Shown piece after piece: positions 7,106 to 18,215 of a stretch of DNA of 40,575 nt. How positions within the stretch are numbered: position 1 is the first letter of the stretch; every line of letters begins with the position of its first letter. This stretch comes from an uncultured Methylophilaceae bacterium (lineage in GTDB: Bacteria > Pseudomonadota > Gammaproteobacteria > Burkholderiales > Methylophilaceae), in contig CAIQFD010000018.1 in the NCBI GenBank assembly GCA_903870995.1, positions 1 to 40,575 on the forward strand, given 5' to 3'. Under the pieces are notes generated by a model. That model was not told the DNA's origin, did no database searches, and saw nothing but the letters and a program-made list of their open reading frames with translations. Position numbers and translations under genes: made by a program.

Positions 7106-7237
7106 TTGTTACACACTCATGATTAAATGCGCAGCATTAGCTTGTTTACATGAATAAGTTATCTCCTTGTATTACCCTCCAATGGTATCGAAACATACCA
7201 TCTTCAATGACGAGATTTTTATCTCGTCATTTTTTTT
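7106..7237 (+). ncRNA. Candidate small RNA or orphan leader
   Basis: Between the GIY-YIG gene and pyrG lie two adjacent hairpins with no protein gene. The first is ATGGTAT / ATACCAT (7182-7188 / 7195-7201) and the second is a strong terminator at 7206-7237. Just before them is an unpaired pyrimidine-rich ACCCTCC (7174-7180), which is complementary to Shine-Dalgarno sequences. The pyrG promoter lies downstream of the terminator, so this is not a pyrG attenuator. The 5' end is a guess. It may simply be the 3' untranslated tail of the GIY-YIG gene. Confidence 0.3.
7206..7237 (+). terminator. Rho-independent terminator upstream of pyrG
   Basis: An 11-base perfect stem AATGACGAGAT / ATCTCGTCATT with a TTTT loop, followed by a run of T. 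It lies 155 bases after the GIY-YIG stop. Confidence 0.9.
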
Positions 7238-7266
7238 GCCCATTTTCGTGAATCCAAAAACATGGT

Positions 7267-7295
7267 TTGTGGCGAGCATCGCTTTCCAGTAAAAT
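7267..7295 (+). promoter_or_regulatory. Probable sigma-70 promoter of pyrG-kdsA-eno-ftsB
   Basis: TTGTGG (7267-7272) and TAAAAT (7290-7295) with a 17-base spacer. A start near 7302 gives a 40-base leader. Confidence 0.5.
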
Positions 7296-7329
7296 AGCTC
7301 CTTATAAAGCTCTTGTCCGTAATATCTAG

Positions 7330-8972
<1,643 letters not shown>

Positions 8973-8973
<1 letters not shown>

Positions 8974-9812
8974 TGAAATTATGCGGTTTTGATGTTGGTA
9001 TTGAACATCCGATTTTCTTGATTGCCGGTCCTTGCGTGATAGAGTCTCAGCAAATGGCGATTGATACCGCTGGTCAGCTCAAAGAAATCTGTGCAAGCGT
9101 TGGGATTCCATTTATTTATAAATCTTCATACGACAAAGCGAATCGAAGTTCGAATAAGACCTTTCGTGGGTTTGGTATCACAGAAGGTTTACGCATTTTG
9201 GACGAAGTGCGCCGCCAGATTGGCGTGCCTATTTTGACGGATGTGCACACTGAAGAGCAGGTGGCAGAAGTGGCTTCAGTAGTTGATGTGCTTCAAACGC
9301 CAGCATTCCTATGTCGTCAAACAGATTTTATTACTGCAGTAGCGACTTGTGGTAAGCCTGTGAATATCAAAAAAGGCCAATTTTTAGCCCCTGGCGACAT
9401 GAAGCAAGTGGTGCAAAAAGCCAAAGAGGCTAACGGCGGCTTGGACAATATTATGGTGTGCGAGCGCGGAGCTTCATTCGGCTACAACACTTTAGTCTCG
9501 GATATGCGTGGTTTAGCGATTATGCGCGAAACACATTGTCCTGTTGTATTCGATGCGACGCATTCAGTGCAACAGCCTGGTGGTCAAGGTGACAAGAGTG
9601 GCGGCCAGCGTGAGCATGTGCCTGTGTTAGCGCGTGCGGCTGTGGCAAGCGGGATTGCTGGCTTGTTTATGGAGACGCACCCGGATCCATCTAAAGCATT
9701 GTCAGACGGTCCTAATGCATGGCCGTTAGGCAAGATGAAAGATTTGTTATCAGTATTGGTTGATTTAGATAAAGTGGTCAAAAAGGCTGGCTTTATCGAG
9801 CAAACGCTTTAA
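8973..9812 (+). CDS. kdsA: 3-deoxy-8-phosphooctulonate (KDO-8-P) synthase
   Basis: Condenses arabinose 5-phosphate with phosphoenolpyruvate to give KDO 8-phosphate for the LPS inner core. It has 279 residues and a TIM-barrel fold. Recognisable parts are AGPCVIES near the N-terminus, [12 protein letters not shown] for PEP binding, [27 protein letters not shown] and [12 protein letters not shown], then [13 protein letters not shown] close to the C-terminus. The ATG overlaps the pyrG stop by one base, and eno follows after 32 bases. The enzyme uses PEP, the product of the enolase encoded next, which may explain the conserved neighbourhood. Confidence 0.97.
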
Positions 9813-9823
9813 TTAATAATTAG

Positions 9824-11131
<1,308 letters not shown>

Positions 11132-11137
11132 TCTCAT

Positions 11138-11479
11138 TTGAAAACACTCACCCTAATTTTTGTACTATTGATTGCCGCGCTACAGTATCCGCTGTGGCTC
11201 GGCAAGGGTAGCTGGTTAAAAGTATGGAATTTGAATCAGCAAATTTCAGAGCAAAAAGAAAAAAATGAACAGCTTAAAGCACGCAATGCGAGCTTGGATG
11301 AAGAGGTTCGGGATTTAAAGCAAGGTTATGGCGCAATTGAAGAGCGTGCTAGAAGTGAGTTGGGGATGGTTAAGCAGGATGAGGTCTTTATTCAAGTGTT
11401 AGATCCTACGCTACTTGCACCCAATAAGCCTGCTAGCTCAGCGCCAGTCGCCGAATCAAAAGCGCCAGCTAAGCATTAA
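11138..11479 (+). CDS. ftsB: Cell division protein FtsB
   Basis: A 113-residue bitopic membrane protein of the FtsQLB division complex. It has a short cytoplasmic start, one membrane segment (about 3-18) ending in [12 protein letters not shown], and a periplasmic coiled coil rich in Glu, Lys and Gln (about 30-65). The conserved [12 protein letters not shown] follows, then an Ala/Pro-rich tail. The start is TTG at 11138, six bases after the eno stop; no ATG or GTG fits, and homologues begin at the same place. The eno-ftsB order is standard in proteobacteria. The tail beyond residue 95 is low-complexity. Confidence 0.92.
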   Translation: MKTLTLIFVLLIAALQYPLWLGKGSWLKVWNLNQQISEQKEKNEQLKARNASLDEEVRDLKQGYGAIEERARSELGMVKQDEVFIQVLDPTLLAPNKPASSAPVAESKAPAKH

Positions 11480-11497
11480 TTAGGCAAGGCTCTAGGG

Positions 11498-12523
11498 CTA
11501 AGAAAGCGTATAAGGCAGCGCTTTAAATTCAAGTTTTTTGCCTTTCCAAGCAGCTGCATACGTCGTCGATTCTAAGTTTTTCAAACGAATTTCAACTAAA
11601 ACCGTCACGCCACCCTTGGGTGCTGGGGCAGCACGAACGATTTGTCCTATGGCTTCTTCATGCCCATCCAATTGAATCGCATCGCCAGCTTGTGGCATCT
11701 CTTCAGTGTTGATGTTGGCTAATTGGGTTCGGCGCTTCACCTTACCAAGATAATGCGTGCGTGCAACGATTTCCTGGCCTGTATAACAGCCTTTTTTAAA
11801 GTTAATACCATCTAAGCTGTCCAAGTTAATCATTTGCGGCACAAAAGCTTCTTGTGTGGCGGGAACAATTTCTGGAATACCAGCTTCTATCTCTAAATAA
11901 TCCCAAACGGATTTTCCCACATGAGTGAAAGTTTCTGATAATGCTTGCCAAATGAACTCAGCGTTAGCTTGATTGGTAAACACCTCATAACGTGGAGTTT
12001 CGCCTGGGAGTCTTAAAATGGTGGCATTTTCTAAGGTGATGAGTTTTAGTGGGGAGGTCGGTGCTTCTTTGAAAATCTTCACCAAAGCACTTTCAGCATC
12101 TGGGCCAGCAATCCCAAAACACAAGATGTCCGCTGATTTGTCTGTGATGACTACTTTTGAGCGCATGACATACATTTTTAGGCGCTTCATAATAGGCTCT
12201 AGAATGCTGAGTGGCATTTGTAGATGCAAATGATCTGAATGTGCAAAAGCTAAAAACAGCGCTAATAGACGACCTTTAGGCGTGCAATATCCCGCGTATT
12301 GGCTGTTGCTTCCATCTAGTTTGTTGACATCGTTGGTTACTTGCCCTTGTAGAAACGTAACAGCATCGTCCCCACTGACTTCTAAAATTCCTAAGTGCGA
12401 TAAACTGGTGATGATGTTGTGATTAGCGGCCGCGAGTTCATGAGGGGCATCACCAAAAGACAGTAGCTCATTATCTTTGAGTATTGCGCCTTGCGTGCTT
12501 AAAAATTCATTCCATTGGATCAT
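11498..12523 (-). CDS. ygfZ: Folate-binding YgfZ protein, GcvT-like
   Basis: A 341-residue tetrahydrofolate-binding protein involved in assembly or repair of iron-sulfur enzymes, structurally related to the GcvT aminomethyltransferase. The family signature KGCYTGQEIVARTHYLGKVK is complete, with the essential C246. The N-terminal part contains LEVSGDDAVTFLQGQVTND, typical of the GcvT-like fold. It converges on ftsB with an 18-base gap and no clear terminator. The start ATG at 12523 is preceded by TATAAT at 12532-12537 and again at 12557-12562 (minus strand). It is transcribed alone. Confidence 0.93.
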   Translation of the reverse strand: MIQWNEFLSTQGAILKDNELLSFGDAPHELAAANHNIITSLSHLGILEVSGDDAVTFLQGQVTNDVNKLDGSNSQYAGYCTPKGRLLALFLAFAHSDHLHLQMPLSILEPIMKRLKMYVMRSKVVITDKSADILCFGIAGPDAESALVKIFKEAPTSPLKLITLENATILRLPGETPRYEVFTNQANAEFIWQALSETFTHVGKSVWDYLEIEAGIPEIVPATQEAFVPQMINLDSLDGINFKKGCYTGQEIVARTHYLGKVKRRTQLANINTEEMPQAGDAIQLDGHEEAIGQIVRAAPAPKGGVTVLVEIRLKNLESTTYAAAWKGKKLEFKALPYTLS

Positions 12524-12531
12524 ATATTTGT

Positions 12532-12588
12532 ATTATAGGGATAAGTAGTTTAGAGCATTATAAATGATGCATAGCCAGTTAGTGTTAA
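12532..12588 (-). promoter_or_regulatory. Possible promoter region of ygfZ
   Basis: Two perfect TATAAT boxes read on the minus strand, at 12537-12532 and 12562-12557. The only fair -35 candidate is TTAACA (12588-12583), 20 bases from the second box, so the assignment is weak. Use of the box nearest the gene would give an almost leaderless transcript. Confidence 0.3.
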
Positions 12589-12639
12589 AGCTATCTTGCT
12601 TACTTATTGGTGTTGGTGAGTGTCTTCGAATTGGTACGA

Positions 12640-12676
12640 GTAAGGCTTAAGTAGGGAGTAAAAACTTAAGCCTTAC
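12640..12676 (-). repeat. 12-base inverted repeat at the 3' end of mxaL
   Basis: GTAAGGCTTAAG (12640-12651) is perfectly repeated in reverse at 12665-12676, and the second arm includes the mxaL stop. On the minus strand the loop holds TTTTT, but no T-run follows the stem. It may act as a 3' stabilising hairpin or a weak terminator of the mxa operon. Confidence 0.55.
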
Positions 12677-13640
12677 GTTGGCGACTAAGCCATTTTGAAA
12701 AAGTCTTGATTGGCTGTTTAGGCATATAAGCCATTAACAGCAACAAGCCGGCGAGAGACGCTAATATCCATTGGATGTCATAAGGTGCAATATCTCGACG
12801 AGCTGGTTTTTGATTTTTCATGGCAGACAAGATGCTTTGTAAGCTATCGCCGCGGACATAATCACCGCTCACTTGTTTGGATAAATCCTTTAGATACTCT
12901 TCTTGTAATTTAGAAACGTAGCGATCACCGGTTGCACCCGCCACGTTGTTATCACGAACACCAATATTTGCTTCAGAAATCTGCGCAATCCCTGGCTGCA
13001 TTGCAAAGCTATCCGCAGACCAATAACCTATCAGTTGGTTTTTATCATCAAGCTTAGGAATCGCTGTACCTTTGTCGCTACCAACTCCAACGAACAGCCA
13101 GCCATTTCCACCCTGGAAGTTAGTTAAATCTTTGGTATTAAATGCGTGGAGTTTTGGGGCTTCTTCGCCATCGGTAAAGTAAACCACTTGTGCCGGCTCT
13201 GGAAACGCGCGAATGACGCGGGCCAGGGTAAACATACTGTCACGTAATCGGCTGTTGCCAGACCAAGCGGTACGCCAGTCTAGGTGATCAATGGTGTCTT
13301 GAATTGCTGCGTAGTTACTGCAGACTTCGATGGGGTTATAAAGTGCTGCAACACTTACCCCAGCAAATAAGCCAATGCTCACGCGCGTGCCACATGGCAT
13401 GTTTGCAACAATGTGATGAAGCATATATTGCGTATAAGCCATGCGTGATGTTGGCTTTCCATTTAAGCTAGCGTCGATCACATTCATACTTTGCGAAATA
13501 TCGGCTACTAATATGTAGCTATAAATACTGCGTGGCATTGGAACTGTAGGTTTGAATGCGGCTGCAATCAGTAATATGAATGCGCTAGCAAGTAGCGCAG
13601 CATCGCGTCGATTGCGTAAGTAATCTAATACTTTTTTCAT
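12666..13640 (-). CDS. mxaL: MxaL, von Willebrand factor A domain membrane protein
   Basis: A 324-residue protein with a membrane segment near residues 14-29, a vWA domain, and a second membrane segment near 287-303. The metal-binding MIDAS motif is complete: D47-I-S49-Q-S51 in VADISQSM, with a later FTDGEE. MxaL belongs to the accessory set needed in methylotrophs for Ca2+ insertion and maturation of periplasmic PQQ methanol dehydrogenase. It is the last gene of the minus-strand run mxaRSACKL, one base after mxaK. Assignment rests on the family features together with its place in the operon. No mxaD follows; the next gene is ygfZ. Confidence 0.88.
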   Translation of the reverse strand: MKKVLDYLRNRRDAALLASAFILLIAAAFKPTVPMPRSIYSYILVADISQSMNVIDASLNGKPTSRMAYTQYMLHHIVANMPCGTRVSIGLFAGVSVAALYNPIEVCSNYAAIQDTIDHLDWRTAWSGNSRLRDSMFTLARVIRAFPEPAQVVYFTDGEEAPKLHAFNTKDLTNFQGGNGWLFVGVGSDKGTAIPKLDDKNQLIGYWSADSFAMQPGIAQISEANIGVRDNNVAGATGDRYVSKLQEEYLKDLSKQVSGDYVRGDSLQSILSAMKNQKPARRDIAPYDIQWILASLAGLLLLMAYMPKQPIKTFSKWLSRQRKA

Positions 13641-13641
13641 G

Positions 13642-14196
13642 TTATGGCAGGCCTACTGGAATGTTGCCCATGATGAGGCCGGGCGAATCTGATTCGCCAA
13701 CGCCTGGTGTTGGTGTGCCTGGTAATAGCAGAATTAAACGGTCTAAGTTATGACGTGCATCCCAATGAGTATTATCAAGGCGTACCGCTTGTTGATACAT
13801 ATTTTTGGACTGTCTTAATAGATACTCAGTCTCTTTACCTACTTTCATGTTAGTGCCGTTAATCGCTAAGCCACGACGGAAAAAGATGGTCCCTAAATTA
13901 TGCTGAATGGCTTCTTTTTGTTTCTTATTGGCGTGTTCCATTAAGTGCGTAAAGAGTAGTGTGGATTCTTTATAGCGTTCATTTTTTGCTAGCCAATATG
14001 CAGTTGCAAATTTAGCCTCAAAACTTTGCATATCTGTTCTTGGAGATTTCGCACTTAAAATTGCCGCATTGAATGCTTGTATCTGCATGATACGATTCAT
14101 CTCGTAGCCTGCGCCAGCAAGACTAGTAATGGCTAAAATGCACAGTATCCATGTGAGTTTTTTAGCATTAAGGATTTTAAAAATATTGAATGTCAT
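13642..14196 (-). CDS. mxaK: MxaK, methanol dehydrogenase accessory protein
   Basis: A 184-residue protein with one N-terminal membrane anchor (about 13-30) and a helical, TPR-like periplasmic part. Residues 60-160 look like two or three TPR units (ATAYWLAKNERYKES, QHNLGTIFFRRG, MYQQAVRLDNTHWDARHNL). The C-terminal end GNIPVGLP is typical of MxaK. It sits between mxaC and mxaL with gaps of four and one bases, so it is surely cotranscribed. It probably works as an adaptor in the membrane complex of vWA proteins. On sequence alone it would be called a TPR membrane protein. Confidence 0.85.
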   Translation of the reverse strand: MTFNIFKILNAKKLTWILCILAITSLAGAGYEMNRIMQIQAFNAAILSAKSPRTDMQSFEAKFATAYWLAKNERYKESTLLFTHLMEHANKKQKEAIQHNLGTIFFRRGLAINGTNMKVGKETEYLLRQSKNMYQQAVRLDNTHWDARHNLDRLILLLPGTPTPGVGESDSPGLIMGNIPVGLP

Positions 14197-14200
14197 TTGA

Positions 14201-15193
14201 TTAATCCCATGTCCTAACTTCTAAATATTTCACGCCTAGTAATAAGCCAATCATAAGTGCTGCAAGTAAAAAGCAGGCTTGCGAAAAGTCGTAGCCAGGA
14301 ATTTGTTCGTGGTAACGAATTGGTTTTTTTTCTTTTTGATTGATGTCTGCAATCGCAGCTGCCAATGATTTAGGATCGTCTGCTTCATAAGCGTGAAATG
14401 GTGAGCTCAATGTTTTGAAGAATTCATTCAATTCAATTTGAGGGGGCAAAATAGCATCCTCTGGCGGTACATAGGTCGTATCAAAGATACTCAAGCCACC
14501 AGGTTGACGTAATACAATCCAATACAAACCAATATGTAGTCGGTCTAACCAATCCCGAATTTTTTGTTGTGTGTCAGCATCAATGCGACCGCCGCCATCT
14601 GAAAGTAAAATCATCGCACGAGAGCCTGAGTCTGGTACTTTGTCGAAAAGTCCAGCGCCGCTAGTGATGCCACTCCCAATATTTGTTTGAAATAGCGCAT
14701 TACCGGCAGTCGCTTGAACAGCCGCCAGGATCGCCTCACGGTTTTCTGTGAGCGGCAAAACATACATCGCGGAATTACTAAAGGTAATCATGCCAAACAT
14801 ATCGTTTTGGCGAGACTTAACAAACTGTGTAATCAAGCGGCTTGCAGCCACTGATTTTGTTTCAGCGACTTTGCCATTTGTATCACCCCCAGAGAATGGG
14901 TCATCCATACTTGCACTCCGGTCTAGCACTAAAGCGATTTGAGCGCCAACACCGATGCGCTCTATGCTTTGTTGTTGGCTGTGAGGACTTGCCAGTCCCA
15001 AGATGATGAATAGTAAAGCTAACACGGCCAATACTTTAAGCAATAAGCCAATCAGATTAGATAATCTGTCTTTTGGAAGCAAAGCGACCCATGAGTAGCG
15101 CTGTGTAAAAGCGCGATCCAGCACTAAAGGCAAGAAGACTAGAGGTAGCAACCAAAGTGCCCAAGGTGAATTAAAGAAAATAGGGATGTTCAT
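14201..15193 (-). CDS. mxaC: MxaC, vWA domain membrane protein
   Basis: A BatA-like vWA protein of 330 residues. Two N-terminal membrane segments (about 9-25 and 50-70) are followed by a vWA domain with MIDAS D91-x-S93-x-S95 (LDRSASM), then LLSDGGG and a C-terminal membrane segment near 308-324. I place the start at the ATG at 15193, five bases after the mxaA stop. A longer frame opens at 15250 but would overlap mxaA by 52 bases and add a hydrophilic 19-residue leader unlike the family. MxaC is one of the proteins required to load Ca2+ into methanol dehydrogenase, acting at the cytoplasmic membrane, perhaps with MxaR. Confidence 0.88.
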   Translation of the reverse strand: MNIPIFFNSPWALWLLPLVFLPLVLDRAFTQRYSWVALLPKDRLSNLIGLLLKVLAVLALLFIILGLASPHSQQQSIERIGVGAQIALVLDRSASMDDPFSGGDTNGKVAETKSVAASRLITQFVKSRQNDMFGMITFSNSAMYVLPLTENREAILAAVQATAGNALFQTNIGSGITSGAGLFDKVPDSGSRAMILLSDGGGRIDADTQQKIRDWLDRLHIGLYWIVLRQPGGLSIFDTTYVPPEDAILPPQIELNEFFKTLSSPFHAYEADDPKSLAAAIADINQKEKKPIRYHEQIPGYDFSQACFLLAALMIGLLLGVKYLEVRTWD

Positions 15194-15198
15194 GCGGG

Positions 15199-16227
15199 CT
15201 AAGCTTTCTTGAGCTTCGCTGGTTTTAGGCCACGTTCGGCATCGCGACATTGTTTACAAAACTTTTTTACCCAGACAAGTGAGCGCTCATCATAATTTGT
15301 CGTGCTCTGAGTATCGAAGAATACTTTGTGAGACAGCTCGAAAAATTGAGTAAGTTCAGCTTCAATTGTTTTGAAGCTTGGTGCATGCGCTAACAATTCG
15401 CTGACATTGTCGCTAAATACGCTGTATTTAGCTGTTGCGTTAATGGCTGAGTGGACTATAGATAAGGCTGTTTTAAGGTCTTCAGGTTTTTTTTCAGCAA
15501 GCTTGCGTAGGCGGCGTGAAGCTTGTGCGAAAGGTTTTCCCATTAGTGGCAACCAAGCACGAGAGCCAAGGATATAAAGTAGGCCCAATAAACTTAAGCC
15601 AAGCACGATTAGGCAGGCCACTAGTTTTTGTTTTTCAGGGTAAGGTTGAAGCAAGATTGGTTGTCTTAATGGGCTCATGTCCTCTTCAATTTTGACCGCA
15701 CCAAAAACCGCCATTGGAGAAATTCTGAAATAGAACGGCGGTATTTTATATTGCACTAAACCGTCTTTGGCGTCTGCAGTGGCTGGGCCTTGGAATTTAA
15801 TAGTTTCAGCTGGCAATATCGCAGGTTTAACAACAGGCGCAGTCGTGAAAATTTGATAAGCCAAATGAATCTCGTATGTTGTGTTGTCACGATTTTCTTT
15901 TTTTGTATGGCTAATGTTGCGAAGTTCTATACCAGATACCTGACCTTTGTAGCGATGCTCATAGCCAACAATAGGCAGGGTCGTTTCAATCAGTTTATAA
16001 GGTTTTTTGACTTCTAACTTGATGGTCCGTTCTAAAATGTCACCCATCAAAAAGCCAACATTGCGATCTGGATTGATACTACTTATTTTAAGTGCGCCTT
16101 CAGGAATTTCTGGTGAAGGCTCATCGTTAGCAAGTGCTGATAGGCTTGCGCTGAGCATCAATGCTAGGCTAAGACTTATTAAGCGCATGGCTGAGGATTT
16201 AATTAATGTATTCATTAGGCATTTCAT
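15199..16227 (-). CDS. mxaA: MxaA, methanol dehydrogenase Ca2+ insertion protein
   Basis: A 342-residue exported protein with a signal peptide (cleavage likely after ALA at residue 33), a periplasmic domain and a membrane segment near 203-220. A basic, helical cytoplasmic C-terminal domain ends in a Lys-rich tail. In Methylobacterium, mxaA mutants make inactive methanol dehydrogenase that can be rescued by high calcium. It starts two bases after the mxaS stop. An internal ATG at 16215 is an alternative start and leaves the signal peptide intact. The domain order matches MxaA, and position between mxaS and mxaC supports it. Confidence 0.88.
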   Translation of the reverse strand: MKCLMNTLIKSSAMRLISLSLALMLSASLSALANDEPSPEIPEGALKISSINPDRNVGFLMGDILERTIKLEVKKPYKLIETTLPIVGYEHRYKGQVSGIELRNISHTKKENRDNTTYEIHLAYQIFTTAPVVKPAILPAETIKFQGPATADAKDGLVQYKIPPFYFRISPMAVFGAVKIEEDMSPLRQPILLQPYPEKQKLVACLIVLGLSLLGLLYILGSRAWLPLMGKPFAQASRRLRKLAEKKPEDLKTALSIVHSAINATAKYSVFSDNVSELLAHAPSFKTIEAELTQFFELSHKVFFDTQSTTNYDERSLVWVKKFCKQCRDAERGLKPAKLKKA

Positions 16228-16229
16228 TA

Positions 16230-17090
16230 TTAGGCCGCCACAAATTGGTGAAAGTATTCGGTTAATGCATCGGCATCAAAATCGCCTTCTACAAAAAAAG
16301 GCGGCATATCAAATTTCATAAATAAGGCTTCAATCTCAGCACGTCGTGCTTCGAAACTCGCAATGATGTTGGCACGCATTTCTTTGCGTAAAAACAACGT
16401 ACGCTTCTCGCCTGTTTCGCAGTCTGTCACGCTGGTGATGCCAAATTCTGGTAAGTTTTTGTATTCAGAAGAGTCCCACAATACAATCGGCACAATATAG
16501 TGTTGCATCATCAAGGATAGGGCATCCTCGAGTTCATTTAGTGGCATGTGAAAGTCTGAAATCAAAAAAATCAAGGAGCGTTCGCGTGGTAAGTAGCGGT
16601 TAGCATCTTTTAATCCAGTGCTGCCTACTTGGTCTGGCTCAAAGTTTTTTAATTCAGCCATTAACTCTAAAGCTTGATGTGCTCTTAATGATTGGGTACA
16701 AAGCCAATCCTCACGAATGACCTCATCAAATCCGATAAACCCAAATGGATCACTATTGTGAGTGGCGGACATGGCGATTGCACTTGCAATTTGGCTAGTT
16801 AACGCCACTTTGCTTTGCTTGCTACCAAAGTTCATTGAGCCTGATAAGTCTGCTATTGCAAATACAGGCGTTGCACTTTTTTGATTGAAAATGCGGACAT
16901 ACACTTGTTCTAGCGGGTCGCGTATTGTCTGGCGGATATCGATACGACGCGGGTCAGGGTATGAGAGTAGTGTGGTGTGACCACGAAACTCCATGCCCAT
17001 GCCACGTTGTGTGCTCGAATGGCTACCAGAGTGGCGCCCGCGTGAGCGCCAGCCTATGTGGTAGCTAAACTCTTTTATGTCGTTGTGCAT
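16230..17090 (-). CDS. mxaS: MxaS, DUF58/vWA-like protein
   Basis: A 286-residue soluble protein of the DUF58 family. An N-terminal segment with Arg- and Gly-rich stretches (WRSRGRHSGSHSS, RRIDIRQTIRDP) leads into a vWA-like fold with a MIDAS motif D81-L-S83-G-S85 (IADLSGSM) and later LISDFH. In MoxR-type systems a DUF58 protein pairs with the AAA+ ATPase, here MxaR encoded 21 bases upstream. It is the second gene of the mxa accessory operon. There is no signal peptide or clear membrane span, so it should be cytoplasmic and probably bridges the ATPase and the membrane partners. Confidence 0.88.
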   Translation of the reverse strand: MHNDIKEFSYHIGWRSRGRHSGSHSSTQRGMGMEFRGHTTLLSYPDPRRIDIRQTIRDPLEQVYVRIFNQKSATPVFAIADLSGSMNFGSKQSKVALTSQIASAIAMSATHNSDPFGFIGFDEVIREDWLCTQSLRAHQALELMAELKNFEPDQVGSTGLKDANRYLPRERSLIFLISDFHMPLNELEDALSLMMQHYIVPIVLWDSSEYKNLPEFGITSVTDCETGEKRTLFLRKEMRANIIASFEARRAEIEALFMKFDMPPFFVEGDFDADALTEYFHQFVAA

Positions 17091-17111
17091 TGCTGACTTT
17101 GCTTGAAGCGA

Positions 17112-18128
17112 TTAAGGCGCAGCAACGGCATTCACGATGCCAGTAAGTAATTCGCGTGCGATTTCTGTACGGCGCATTTCATATACAGGGCTAAACACCA
17201 AACGGTGAGCCACTGTTGAATGGAATACTGCATGGATATCTTCAGGTAATACTGAATCGCGATTATTCAACCAAGCATTTACACGTGCCGCGCGCATCAT
17301 CATGCTCATGCCGCGAGGACTTGCGCCAGAGAGCACAAGACGATTCATATCTACGCCGCTGACTTTTACACCATAATCGCTTGGTGATTTTGTGGCTCGC
17401 CACAAATTAAGTGCGTATTGACGAAGCGTTGGACTTGCTTCGACTTTGGCTTGTAATAAAGCAGAGAAGGCGTTTAATTGATCAAATTGCAATACGTCTG
17501 CCTGGATTGTATCTACCAATGCATCCACGTTGTGGAATTTAGTATCGAACACTAGAGATTCCATGATGGCATTGTCATCCGGCACCAAAATAGGAATTTC
17601 CATCATAAAGCGATCGCGCGCTGCCGATGGGATTTCAAAGGTTTCTTCTTTTTCAACTTGGTTACGGTCTGCGAATACCAACATATGTGGAAAGTGGTAT
17701 TCCTTATTGAAAGCAGACAACGTGCGCTCAGCCATCACACGCAATAAGAGAGAGTGAACTTGCGGACGTGCCCGGTTAATTTCATTAAAGAAGAATACTG
17801 AAAGGTTCTCGCCAGACATCAATAAAGGACCTGGGCTTACGTGAGGCTTGCCATCTTCACCTAGGTAGGTGTGATAAACCAAATCATTCGGCATTAAGTC
17901 GATCGTGCCTTCAATACGTTGGTAGCCGCCACCGATACAGCGTGTAAAGGCGCGTAGCAATGTTGTTTTACCAACACCAACATCGCCCTCAAGTAGCACA
18001 TGGCCACGGGAGAAAATCGCAGTTGTGATTAAGCGAATAGGTGTTTGCTGACCTACCACGACTTTGTTGATTTCTGTTTCTAATGTTTGTGCGTGTTGGC
18101 GCCAGTCGGTCAGTTGTTTGTCGCTCAT
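17112..18128 (-). CDS. mxaR: MxaR, MoxR-type AAA+ ATPase
   Basis: A 338-residue AAA+ ATPase of the MoxR family, the presumed motor for methanol dehydrogenase maturation. The Walker A motif is GDVGVGKT (48-55). The Walker B region reads VFFFNEINRARPQ, with Asn at 115 where most AAA+ proteins have Asp; E116 is present. The sensor 1 / arginine-finger region has DRNQVEKEETFEIPSAARDRF. It is first in the operon, 21 bases before mxaS, and has a promoter at 18187-18215. The genes usually found upstream in full mxa clusters (mxaF, mxaJ, mxaG, mxaI) are absent; fabA diverges instead. Confidence 0.92.
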   Translation of the reverse strand: MSDKQLTDWRQHAQTLETEINKVVVGQQTPIRLITTAIFSRGHVLLEGDVGVGKTTLLRAFTRCIGGGYQRIEGTIDLMPNDLVYHTYLGEDGKPHVSPGPLLMSGENLSVFFFNEINRARPQVHSLLLRVMAERTLSAFNKEYHFPHMLVFADRNQVEKEETFEIPSAARDRFMMEIPILVPDDNAIMESLVFDTKFHNVDALVDTIQADVLQFDQLNAFSALLQAKVEASPTLRQYALNLWRATKSPSDYGVKVSGVDMNRLVLSGASPRGMSMMMRAARVNAWLNNRDSVLPEDIHAVFHSTVAHRLVFSPVYEMRRTEIARELLTGIVNAVAAP

Positions 18129-18186
18129 GGACTTGTCCCGTAAAAAAATTAATGAGAATTAATAGGTAGAAGGAATTTTGTAACAA

Positions 18187-18215
18187 ATAGTAACTGAGAT
18201 TTGCTGTGGTGTAAA
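18187..18215 (-). promoter_or_regulatory. Probable promoter of mxaRSACKL
   Basis: On the minus strand, TTTACA (18215-18210) and TACTAT (18192-18187) are separated by exactly 17 bases. A start near 18180 would give a leader of about 50 bases. An 18-base palindrome overlaps the -35 box. Confidence 0.55.

Noticed and set aside
7150-7253. Short open frame from ATG at 7150 through the terminator upstream of pyrG
   Set aside because: It runs through both hairpins and the T-run of the terminator and has no ribosome site; an RNA element is more likely.
15194-15250. Longer mxaC start overlapping mxaA by 52 bases
   Set aside because: The added 19 residues are polar and precede what is clearly the natural N-terminus (MNIPIFFNSPWAL) with an ATG five bases after the mxaA stop.
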